Of a DNA stretch of 18,582 bases, positions 1 to 6,835 are shown piece by piece; positions within the stretch are counted from its first letter, which is position 1; each line of letters starts with the position of its first letter. The notes below the pieces were generated by a model. That model was given only the letters and a program-made list of their open reading frames with translations, ran no database searches and was not told the DNA's origin. The stretch comes from JBLHGN01 sp047616325 (GTDB lineage: Bacteria; Pseudomonadota; Gammaproteobacteria; Pseudomonadales; Cellvibrionaceae): assembly GCA_047616325.1 (NCBI GenBank), contig JBLHGN010000039.1:1-18582 (forward strand). The letters run 5' to 3'. The position numbers and the translations under genes were made by a program.

Positions 1-88
1 GATGTTCTTCCATGAGTTGCTGGTATTGAGGCTCTTCTTTTCTAGATATGGGCCTCACTGATAGCTGTTTTAGCTGTTTTAGCTGCAT
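1..88 (-). CDS. DUF4338 / DruA-like protein, N-terminal fragment running off the left edge
   Basis: Only the first 29 codons are in the window. Reading the minus strand from an ATG at 88 gives a Lys-Gln-Leu repeat (three copies, encoded by a 9-bp DNA repeat at about 64-85), then VRPISRKEEPQYQQLMEEH. The segment VRPI...EE..Y..LM.EH matches what I remember of the start of the DUF4338 core, which usually continues HHYLG.LP..G. DUF4338 proteins are now often named DruA, after a component of the Druantia anti-phage system. Many are solitary, and some are associated with mobile DNA. An in-frame TTG at 112 is an alternative start, and neither start has a good ribosome site. The family call rests on about 19 residues recalled from memory, so it is tentative; function and intactness cannot be judged here. 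The neighbouring insertion-sequence debris fits an accessory locus. Confidence 0.5.
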   Translation of the reverse strand, partial: MQLKQLKQLSVRPISRKEEPQYQQLMEEH

Positions 89-700
89 AGCGCGGTATGT
101 TCTTACTCTCAATGTGAGGTATGACTATACCTGCGTACAATATATTTGTTCAGTGCAGGGGGAGAATCCTATACGAGGTCTAGCGTTGCTAGTAAGAACG
201 AATGCGCCCTGCCCGACCACCACCCCATTTCAAGGCAAGACCCAAGGTTCAAATTGACGGCACGTTTCTGAATTATCTTTAATGGTGATGGCAACGGCAA
301 TAACTTCGCCTTCCTCCGGTCATGGCACCAAGGCCGTGACTGCCAAGACCGACAGAAAACCAAACACTTTATCTAGTCTGCCCTATCGACAAGATTGCAG
401 TCAGATTTGCAATTAAAGTTACAACCTACAATTCACCGATGAATGATGTTAACTATATCTACACCATGCAACTAAAGGGATTTTGCTGGGTAAACCGTTT
501 CGAACACGCACAAAGAAGCCGCTACTAAAGGGGCTTATAAGTTATCTATCTTAGATTAGGACGTTAATCCATCTTCGTGGCGCACACCTACATTAAGACA
601 TATACCGCGCCAAAAAGTCTTTTTTCGGCCCCAGGAAATATATTTTCCCTAAAAATCAATGAGCTAACATTCTCGATCCAGAGCATAGTGCCATAAAATT
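89..700. other. Intergenic stretch with no recognisable gene
   Basis: About 600 bases separate the DruA-like start from the insertion-sequence remnant. All short open frames here are weak, and their translations resemble no family I know. I looked for a continuation of the IS91-like transposase on the minus strand and found none. One 9-bp inverted repeat is visible (99-107 and 191-199, arms 83 nt apart), too short to interpret. The stretch probably holds the promoter of the minus-strand edge gene, and otherwise decayed sequence. Confidence 0.5.
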
Positions 701-720
701 ATTTTAATGCCTGCTTTTTT
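701..720 (+). repeat. Probable left terminal inverted repeat of the IS1634-like element
   Basis: The sequence ATTTTAATGCCTGCTTTTTT matches the reverse complement of 2580-2598, apart from two substitutions and one inserted base. It lies about 22 nt upstream of the decayed transposase start, a normal spacing for this family. Both arms are T/A-rich, so part of the match could be chance. Confidence 0.5.
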
Positions 721-742
721 GATAAAAACAAGCACGCTCCTG

Positions 743-2550
743 ATGCATATTTATACGCAAATCTCCCCTAAAAAGTAAAAATTATGGCGGCTCTTACTAC
801 AGTTACAGACTGGTGGAAAGCGTGCGCACCGGAACAAGAGTCAAACAAAAAACCTAGCTCAACCTGGACAAGCATTTTGATATTAATCCAACGCATTGGC
901 ACCTTTTGACCGCGCGCATCGACTAGATTATTCACGGTGAGCAACACCAGGACAGCCTTCAGTTTTTTGGCGATCAGCCTGCACTCGACAGTGATCTGGA
1001 CATGGCCGTCCAGCGCTATGCCGCATTAGTGTTGCAGAAGCTATCGACCCCTGTGTGCAAAAAACATTGTCCGATGAACACGTACCCACCACAGATTACC
1101 ATACCGTCGATGTCAACCGGCTAGACGTACTTCACACCAGAAGCATTGGCGCCGAGAAGCTGTGTTTGCATGCTTTGATGCAGTTAAGCTTGGACGATAA
1201 GCTGCGAGCCCTCGGGTTTAATGAAAAGGATATTAGCGCCGCCATTGGCACTGTTATTGGCCGCATGGTGCTCCCCGGCAGCGAGAGAGAGAAACACCGT
1301 TGGCTGCAACACACTAGCGCGCTGGGCGAACTGATTGATCACGATTACAGCACCCTTAGTCTTGATCGGCTTTACCAGGTGGCGGACAAGTTGCTCAAAA
1401 ATAAGAAGGCCATCGAAGCGCATCTCAGCGAACAGGAATCGTTATTATTTAATCTAGAGCGCCGTATTATTTTATACGATTTAACGAACGCGTATTTCGA
1501 AGGACAGGCGCTGGGCAATATAAAAGCGGCCTTCGGCCGATCAAAAGAAAACGCAGCGAATGTCCGCTGATGACCATGGGCTTGGTGCTGGATGATGAAG
1601 GTTTTCCGTTGGCCAGTGCTTTGCAGGCAACGTCAGTTAGCCTAAGACATTGGCGACGATGCTGACGTGCTTGAGTTCTGCATCTGGCCTTAAAGGCTAT
1701 ATTGTGGTGCTGGATGTAGGCATTGCCTCGCAAGATAATTTGGATTGGCTAAAAGAACACGGCTATCACTATATTGCTGTGAGTCGTGAACGTTATAAGG
1801 AGCGCCCTGAATTGAATGACGGCGCGGTGGTCGTTAAGAGTAAGACGGCCAATCAGCTAATTGCCAAACGACTTGAAGACCCTGACATAGGGGAGATTCA
1901 GCTATATTGTCACTCCGAAAAAAAGACCAAGCAATCCGCGCTCAATTCAACCGTCGATTTGAAGAAAAGCTGAACATTCTGAATGAGGGGCTGAGCAAAA
2001 AAGGAACCACCAAACAGCTCGAAAAAATCTATGAGCGTGTAGGTCGGTTGGAAGAAAAACATGCAAAAGTATCGTCGGATTATGACATAGAGACCGAATC
2101 GGATAAGGGAAAAAACATGCAACAAAGATCGTATGGCAAGGCAAGCAAAGCGGGCATCCAAAAGACGCTACGGTGGGTGTGTATTGCCTACGAACAGATG
2201 TTAACTGACGTCGAGTCGAGCTTTAAAGCATGAAGAGTCAGCTGGGTTTGCGTCCAATCTACCACCAAAAAGAAGAGCGGGTAACGGCGCATTTATTTAT
2301 TACACTCCTTGCCTATCACTTGGTGCATAGCCTGCGTAAACAGCTTAAAGGCCGTGGCGTGGTGTTGAGCTGGGTGAGCATCGTAAATATCATGGCTAGC
2401 CAGCAACGCGTCACAGTATCCATGCAGACGATAGAGGGTCAACACATACATGTTCGAACCACGACAAAAGCGGAACCTATTCACCAGCAGCTTTTCTGAG
2501 CACTCAACATCCCTGCTGATAGTCTAGGTGTGAGAAAGACCTTGATTTAG
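743..2550 (+). pseudogene. IS1634-family transposase, multiply frameshifted
   Basis: Pieces in all three plus-strand frames join into one transposase. The N-terminus (IRKS..., then YRLVESVRTG) lies at 750-1050 and has stops at 855-857 and 924-926. The main DDE region starts near 1055 (VDVNRLDVL, AAIGTVIGRM). The catalytic Asp segment ILYDLTNAYFEG is at about 1474-1510. After shifts near 1557 and 1625-1650 comes the second Asp (VVLDVGIAS). Another shift follows near 1905-1970, then RRFEEKLNILNEGL. Near 2170-2215, GVYCLRT in one frame runs straight into LTDVESSF in another, as if about 40 bases had been lost. The Glu-containing end is LTDVESSFKA then MKSQLGLRPIYHQ (shift near 2225-2233). A TGA at 2497-2499 interrupts the last frame; the true C-terminus LGVRKTLI ends at the TAG at 2548-2550. 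It cannot produce an active enzyme. Confidence 0.85.
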
Positions 2551-2579
2551 GAGTGACCAAAAATTCACCTGCAGTGCTA

Positions 2580-2598
2580 AAAAAAGGAGCGTTAAAAT
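2580..2598 (+). repeat. Probable right terminal inverted repeat of the IS1634-like element
   Basis: This A-rich 19-mer (AAAAAAGGAGCGTTAAAAT) is the partner of the left end at 701-720. It begins about 30 nt after the ancestral transposase stop at 2548-2550. The match is imperfect (two mismatches, one gap), as expected for a decayed element. Confidence 0.5.
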
Positions 2599-2639
2599 TT
2601 CATCTTATTGTTTTATAAGCATATTTTGTCTCTGAGCCA

Positions 2640-3272
2640 CGAAGTTTGGCCAAGCAAGTGCGGCTGCCAGAGCAGCCGGAGGCGGTTCAACGATAAGCGC
2701 TTGAAGTTACGTCAATCCTTGGCCCCAGGAAGAAGCGCGCCTTCGGCCAGTATCACCTGCAGGTGTGGATTTTATCTGCCATTACGACCATTCGTATGAA
2801 AAAAACAATCAGTGCTATTTTGTAATCCGAGTTGTTAAACGGATCCTGAATCAGCTCAGTCAAATACGGCTCAGCCAAGCCCATAAATCGCGAATACAAC
2901 TGACTTTGATTGGGTGGTTATGGAGGGGAATTCGCAGTTGCTCCGATAGCGTCAGCACCTCTTGTCGGTAGCTCTCTCCCGGAAAAAGTTTAGTGGCAAT
3001 TTTGTCCATACTGTCCCGGGCATAACGCTTTCCGCACTGCGGGCAAGCTTTGCCTTTGCAACTGAAATTCGCCTTATACTCCCCCTCACCGCAACCCAGG
3101 CACTGATACGCCAGAAACCCATTCTCCTCACGGCCACACGACAGCAATTTTTCACTTCTGAATGATAGTAATGGGTGTCATAGCGCGGATTATTGCCAAC
3201 AAACGTTGGCCAATGCGCAGAGAATATACGCTTAAAGCGAAAAAGCTTCTTCTTGATACCTTTGAAATTCAT
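2640..3272 (-). pseudogene. IS91-like transposase, N-terminal zinc-binding part plus decayed core
   Basis: On the minus strand the frame opens at an ATG at 3272 (or GTG 3275) with FKRIFSAHWPTFV and DTHYYHSEVK, an IS91-type N-terminus. A shift near 3148 moves into CGREENGFLAYQCLGCGEG, then FSCKGKACPQCGKRYARD. This is the cysteine-rich zinc-binding region of IS91-type transposases, followed by ESYRQEVLTL.EQLR. A one-base loss near 2895 leads to QLYSRFMGLAEPYL and YKIALIVF. A further shift gives HTNGRNG, stop, NPHLQVILAEGALLPG, stop, NFKRLSLNRLRLLWQ, ending near 2640. The conserved NPH(L/F)H-type core has Gln in place of the last His, and the catalytic Tyr region is absent. This is a dead relic. 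Its missing C-terminal half is not visible on the far side of the IS1634-like element. Confidence 0.8.
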
Positions 3273-3412
3273 CACTACCTACTCTCAACCACTGAGCTGG
3301 CAGTAAATTACCATGCGATCTAACTTCGCTCAACCCCCATGACCCGTGGCCTCAAGGAGGAAATCTCTAGAGGAAAAGAAAAACTTAAACTAGCGCGGGC
3401 CGATGCGCCAAA

Positions 3413-3766
3413 TTAAATCGAGAATGAAGAACCGCAGCCACAGGTAGAGCTTGCATTTGGGTTCTCCACTTTAAAGCGCGAGCCCTGCAAACCCTCCTCG
3501 TAATCCAGTTGCGCGCCAACAAGATAGGGGTAGCTCATCGCGTCCACTACCACCGTCACGCCACCCTTATTGATCTGAGCGTCATCCTCAGCGAAGGCCT
3601 CGTCAAAAGCAAACCCGTATTGAAAACCGGAGCAGCCTCCGCCTGTCACAAACACCCGCAACTTGAGGTCTTCGTTACCCTCTTCATCGATCAGATCTCT
3701 TACTTTGGCGAGCGCCTTTTCGGTAACGTGAATGGGCTCTGGGACAAAAAATTGCGGGTCACTCAT
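3413..3766 (-). CDS. erpA: Iron-sulfur cluster insertion protein ErpA
   Basis: This A-type carrier delivers Fe-S clusters to apo-enzymes, including those of isoprenoid synthesis and respiration. The protein has 117 residues, the family's normal length. All three cluster-ligand cysteines are present: C45 in GGGCSGFQYGF, and C109 and C111 in the C-terminal CGCGSSF. The sequence between them (DYEEGLQGSRFKVENPNA) is typical of ErpA rather than IscA or SufA. Start ATG 3766 gives MSDPQ, with no strong ribosome site ahead. It is the last gene of a minus-strand group with bactofilin, DUF6776 and argC, 99 nt after the bactofilin stop. In pseudomonads erpA is followed by anmK and tyrS; here decayed transposases lie downstream instead. 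Confidence 0.95.
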   Translation of the reverse strand: MSDPQFFVPEPIHVTEKALAKVRDLIDEEGNEDLKLRVFVTGGGCSGFQYGFAFDEAFAEDDAQINKGGVTVVVDAMSYPYLVGAQLDYEEGLQGSRFKVENPNASSTCGCGSSFSI

Positions 3767-3865
3767 GGCGAGTCTCGGGTAGCGTAGAATACAGTTTCAA
3801 GGAGTTCAAAAATCAATTCTGACAATTATCCAATTATCCGAGCAAAACAGTCAAGTATTGTCGGG

Positions 3866-4333
3866 CTATTTCACAGGCTCAACTACAGCGGATGTCGAAA
3901 ACTGCGCGGCCTTTACTTTTACCTTGAGGGTTTCAACATTTGGCTTGGACGCGTCTTTTCCTTCTTTCGCATCAACTTCGTGAATCAAACTGCCGTTGAC
4001 TTCCGATCCCTTCACCATCTCTATTATGCTGTAGTGAACATTGCCGTTAACCAGGGCTTTCGATGCCAGTTCCAAATGTTTGGAAGAAAATATGTCGCCA
4101 ATAACAGTGCCGTTTACAATCACTTTAGGTGCGTAAATATCACCCTCCACAGAGCCATTTTCCCTCACTCTCACCAAGGCTTCAGCGCCATCCTCAGCAA
4201 AAACATCACCAATGACACGTCCCTCTATATCGAGAACGCCGCTAAACCTAACGCTTCCCTTGATTTCCAACGCACGGTCAAAAAGAGTGTGCCCGCCATT
4301 AGCAAATGGGTCATTTTTTTTACGTTTAAACAT
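3866..4333 (-). CDS. Bactofilin (polymer-forming cytoskeletal protein, CcmA/DUF583 family)
   Basis: Bactofilins self-assemble into filaments at the inner face of the membrane and help place cell-wall or polar machinery. The protein has 155 residues. A short basic N-terminus (MFKRKK) precedes a core of about residues 18-118 made of repeated short beta strands (SVRFSGVLDIEGRVIGDVFA, SVEGDIYAPKVIVNGTVIGD, LVNGNVHYSIIEM). This is the right-handed beta-helix pattern of the family. A charged, disordered tail rich in Lys and Val follows. ATG 4333 lies one base after the stop of the DUF6776 gene and is preceded by GAGGAG about 11 nt upstream, so the two are probably translationally coupled. A joint role with the DUF6776 membrane protein is inferred from this arrangement only. 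Confidence 0.9.
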   Translation of the reverse strand: MFKRKKNDPFANGGHTLFDRALEIKGSVRFSGVLDIEGRVIGDVFAEDGAEALVRVRENGSVEGDIYAPKVIVNGTVIGDIFSSKHLELASKALVNGNVHYSIIEMVKGSEVNGSLIHEVDAKEGKDASKPNVETLKVKVKAAQFSTSAVVEPVK

Positions 4334-4334
4334 C

Positions 4335-5078
4335 TTATCGAATCTCCTCGACTAGCCAACCAAAACGTCTCTCTACGGTCACGGCATTTTTACCGGTTGA
4401 CCGAGCCACGACGTCTATACCCTCTGGCTCAAAGCCCAGGGGGATCTGCATCTCACCTTCAATGGTTTGAAAATATTTGAATCTAAGTTTTATTGCTACC
4501 GAGTCGACCTGACTCGATAGCTCATTGAGGAAATAACTGACAGGCTCGCCATTGGTGCGACCTACCACCTTGTATTCCAGCGTGCCACTTAGCAGCTGAT
4601 GATTGTTCGCCAACTGCTGCATCACCACCTTGTAATTGTATACGCCCGTACGTTCAGTTTGACTAATTTCAACCGAGCCGATATCTAGACCCTGCTTATT
4701 TTTTGTGGGCGACATTAAGCCGCGATAGAAACCGTTTTCCTCTTCGAGCTGGGCGATTTTCTCATTTAGCTGAATCATTTTTTGGCGCACATCTTCATTT
4801 GCTTTACGGTCGACTTCGGCACCCAAGTTAATATTGGCCACAACCTGCTCCAATTCTTCATTGCGCTCACTACTTGTCGAAAGCTCAGACCTTAAGCGAG
4901 CAATATCTTCCAGTGCCTGTTGCTGTTCTGACATGCCCTCCTTGTGACCGAAACGAAGACCGGCATACACAGCCAAAGAAGCTAGCGCTAGCATCGACAG
5001 TATTAGACACCAACGCTGCAATGGTCGGTGGGAAATCACCTTCACGCGGTGCTGCCTGGAACCCTTCACAACTGTCAT
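4335..5078 (-). CDS. DUF6776 family membrane-anchored coiled-coil protein
   Basis: The function is unknown. The 247-residue protein has a basic N-terminal tail, one membrane helix at about residues 23-44 (RWCLILSMLALASLAVYAGL), and a coiled-coil stretch at about 50-120 rich in Glu, Gln and Leu (ALEDIARLRSEL, KIAQLEEENGFYRGLM). A C-terminal soluble domain of about 125 residues has predicted beta strands (GSVEISQTERTGVYNYKVVM; FKYFQTIEGEMQIP). The layout suggests a bitopic inner-membrane protein with most of its length in the periplasm. ATG 5078 has AAAAGG 6-7 nt upstream. It lies between argC and the bactofilin, and near-contact with the bactofilin start suggests the two work together. The family name comes from recall of homologues with the same LEEEN.FYRGLM.P segment. 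Confidence 0.8.
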   Translation of the reverse strand: MTVVKGSRQHRVKVISHRPLQRWCLILSMLALASLAVYAGLRFGHKEGMSEQQQALEDIARLRSELSTSSERNEELEQVVANINLGAEVDRKANEDVRQKMIQLNEKIAQLEEENGFYRGLMSPTKNKQGLDIGSVEISQTERTGVYNYKVVMQQLANNHQLLSGTLEYKVVGRTNGEPVSYFLNELSSQVDSVAIKLRFKYFQTIEGEMQIPLGFEPEGIDVVARSTGKNAVTVERRFGWLVEEIR

Positions 5079-5164
5079 ATCTGGCCTTTTATCTATTATT
5101 TTTGTTTATAGAGGAATCTATACACTTCAATACTTACCCTATAGTTAGTCGGCACATACCCTCA

Positions 5165-5194
5165 TAGGGCAAAAGCGCCTAGGGCAAAAGCGCT
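5165..5194. repeat. 15-bp tandem duplication across the argC stop codon
   Basis: Two adjacent copies of TAGGGCAAAAGCGCC (5165-5179 and 5180-5194, differing only in the last base) span the argC 3' end. The gene-proximal copy encodes the last residues (ALLP) and the stop lies at the junction, so the second copy falls in the 3' untranslated region. A small slippage duplication explains it; the encoded C-terminus is unchanged. Confidence 0.8.
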
Positions 5195-6261
5195 GGGCTA
5201 TCTAAACCCATGGTTTCATCAAAACCGAACATGATATTCATGTTTTGAATCCCTTGGCCCGAGGCTCCTTTGGCAAGATTGTCAATAACAGACATGACAA
5301 CTACCATACCACGTTGCTGCGGTTCCAGAACGGAGATACGACACATATTAGACCCTTTCACGGCTCGGGTTTGAGGAAACACTCCCGCAGGCAAAACATC
5401 TACAAAGGGTTCTCCCTCAAAACGCTGCTCATATAATGTTTGAACATCCCCCACATCGCCTTTCAACTTGGCATACATGGTGGAGTGAATACCTCTGATT
5501 ATTGGCAGTAAATGCGGTACAAAGGTGATCAACGCTGGCTCGGCGCTAACGGGCTGCATGGCGCGCAACCCTTGTTCAATTTCCGGTAAATGCCTGTGGC
5601 CCGATACGGCATAAGCCTTAAATGACTCACTTGCCTCCGCCAACAGATTGTCTATCTTTGCCTGCCTACCTGCCCCCGTTATACCTGAAGCCCCATTGGC
5701 GATTAGATTACTAGCGTCCACCAAGTCACTTTCTAGAAGAGGCAAAAGACCCAGTAACACAGAAGTCGGGTAACAACCTGGGCAAGCAATAAGCTGAGCC
5801 CCTTGAATAGCGGCTCTATTTACCTCTGGCAGCCCATAAACGGCTTCGCCAACCAACTCGGGGCAGGCGTGCTCTTGTCCGTACCATTTTTCCCACGCTG
5901 GAACATCCTTCAGGCGGAAATCGGCTGATAGATCGATCGCCCTGACGCCACCGCTTATGAGATCTGCCATCATGCTCTGAGCGATCCCGTGGGGTGTGGC
6001 AAAAAATATCACATCACAAGCAAGCAAAGCCTCTTTATCGGGTGCGCTAAATACGAGGGAATAGTGTCCGCGCAGGTTGGGAAACAAGTCGACCACTGCC
6101 CTTCCCGCTTCGGATCGCGAGGTGATAACACTCACCTCTGCTCGAGGATGACTGGCCAATAAACGCAACAACTCAACACCGGTATAACCCGTTGCCCCGA
6201 CTATACCTACCTTTATCACACTGTCTTTTTTGCCTGTCAGCACTTTACCTTCTACTCCCAT
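5179..6261 (-). CDS. argC: N-acetyl-gamma-glutamyl-phosphate reductase (ArgC)
   Basis: ArgC catalyses the NADPH-dependent reduction of N-acetylglutamyl phosphate to the semialdehyde, the third step of arginine synthesis. The nucleotide-binding loop VGIVGATGYTGVELL is near the N-terminus. The catalytic Cys lies in IACPGCYPTS (residue 163 from the chosen start). The active-site region GHRHLPEIEQGL and the C-terminal VIDNLAKGASGQGIQNMN are intact. I place the start at ATG 6261 because GAGG sits 6 nt upstream. Relatives begin at MIKVGIVG, however, and a GTG at 6219 would give that length (346 residues) without a good ribosome site. The gene heads the minus-strand group with DUF6776, bactofilin and erpA, 100 nt before DUF6776. 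Confidence 0.95.
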   Translation of the reverse strand: MGVEGKVLTGKKDSVIKVGIVGATGYTGVELLRLLASHPRAEVSVITSRSEAGRAVVDLFPNLRGHYSLVFSAPDKEALLACDVIFFATPHGIAQSMMADLISGGVRAIDLSADFRLKDVPAWEKWYGQEHACPELVGEAVYGLPEVNRAAIQGAQLIACPGCYPTSVLLGLLPLLESDLVDASNLIANGASGITGAGRQAKIDNLLAEASESFKAYAVSGHRHLPEIEQGLRAMQPVSAEPALITFVPHLLPIIRGIHSTMYAKLKGDVGDVQTLYEQRFEGEPFVDVLPAGVFPQTRAVKGSNMCRISVLEPQQRGMVVVMSVIDNLAKGASGQGIQNMNIMFGFDETMGLDSPALLP

Positions 6262-6602
6262 TATCAACCTCAAAAGAGCTCACGAATCTCCATCGAACCC
6301 ATGCCAACACATTGCCTGCACATTGAAAAAATACGCCTACCCAACTCTATTCATGGACTGCATGATAAGGGGGTTTGCCAGAAAAAAACACCTGAGGGTC
6401 GCAAATGTGGTGTAATTACCATTCCATTGTGAAGCTAAGTTGGGTTAACTGTACTGACATAGCCCCCTACCCAGGCGGCTCCTGTGACACTCTCTTACTT
6501 TGATGAAATACTATATCTGCCGAATAAAACTATTTCGATGGTGCCAAAGGCATGGTAGCTTGAACTCATAAACTAAAGACCCCAAGCCCAGGCTGCGAAC
6601 AC
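6262..6602. promoter_or_regulatory. Divergent intergenic region between argC and clc
   Basis: About 340 bases separate the two divergent starts and must carry both promoters. I see no convincing ArgR-type palindrome, no clear -35/-10 pair and no RNA structure. The reading frame of clc is closed by a TGA at 6561-6563, so no ATG start is available for it upstream of 6603. Confidence 0.4.
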
Positions 6603-6658
6603 TTGAAATATACCCTAGCCGATTTTAGACATTCACTATCATTCATTGATGCCTTGCC

Positions 6659-6685
6659 CCAGCTGACCCTATTAGGGTCAGCTGG
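6659..6685 (+). repeat. Perfect 12-bp hairpin inside the clc 5' coding region
   Basis: Two 12-base arms (6659-6670 and 6674-6685) are exact reverse complements separated by only three bases (ATT). The core is CAGCTGACCCT / AGGGTCAGCTG. It lies about 19 codons into the clc frame, where the protein looks about five residues shorter than its relatives. There is no T-run after it, so it is not an intrinsic terminator. It could be an operator, a translation-damping RNA hairpin, or a mutational product. Confidence 0.8.
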
Positions 6686-6820
6686 CTGCATTATCGTTAA
6701 GTTTCGATTTTTAATCGATCTACCGCTTTCGCTATTCCTTCCCAATCACCCAGAAAACTTTGAGGCACTGAGTAGCGCCACACGATTTATTTTAATTTTG
6801 TCCGGCACCTCAGTGCTGGG

Positions 6821-6835
6821 CATTGCATTGCATTG
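6821..6835 (+). repeat. (CATTG)3 pentanucleotide tandem repeat at the clc frameshift
   Basis: Three perfect CATTG units, followed by a further C, lie exactly where the clc reading frame breaks. The unit length of five means that each gain or loss shifts the frame. Loss of one unit joins the upstream and downstream frames into one long protein. The tract is short compared with known phase-variable repeats. Confidence 0.9.

Larger units (their letters stand above)
701..2598 (+). mobile_element. Degraded IS1634-family insertion sequence
   Basis: The interval encloses a wrecked IS1634-type transposase. It is bounded by imperfect inverted repeats: 701-720 on the left and 2580-2598 on the right, which agree over about 17 positions with two mismatches and a one-base gap when one is reverse-complemented. 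The resulting length of about 1.9 kb fits the IS1634 family (IS4 superfamily). I see no clear target-site duplication outside these ends, as expected for an old insertion. The right end lies close to the last recognisable part of an IS91-like relic on the opposite strand. Confidence 0.7.

Noticed and set aside
99..199. Inverted repeat GTTCTTACT / AGTAAGAAC as ends of a small mobile element
   Set aside because: Nine bases with an 83-nt interval is within chance expectation, and no duplicated target or coding content supports it.
169..363. A 64-codon minus-strand frame upstream of the DruA-like gene
   Set aside because: No family resemblance, no ribosome site, and a composition rich in Trp, Arg and Ser that suggests chance.
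3980..4480. A 166-codon plus-strand frame opposite bactofilin and DUF6776
   Set aside because: It is antisense to two genes with clear family features; its translation looks random.
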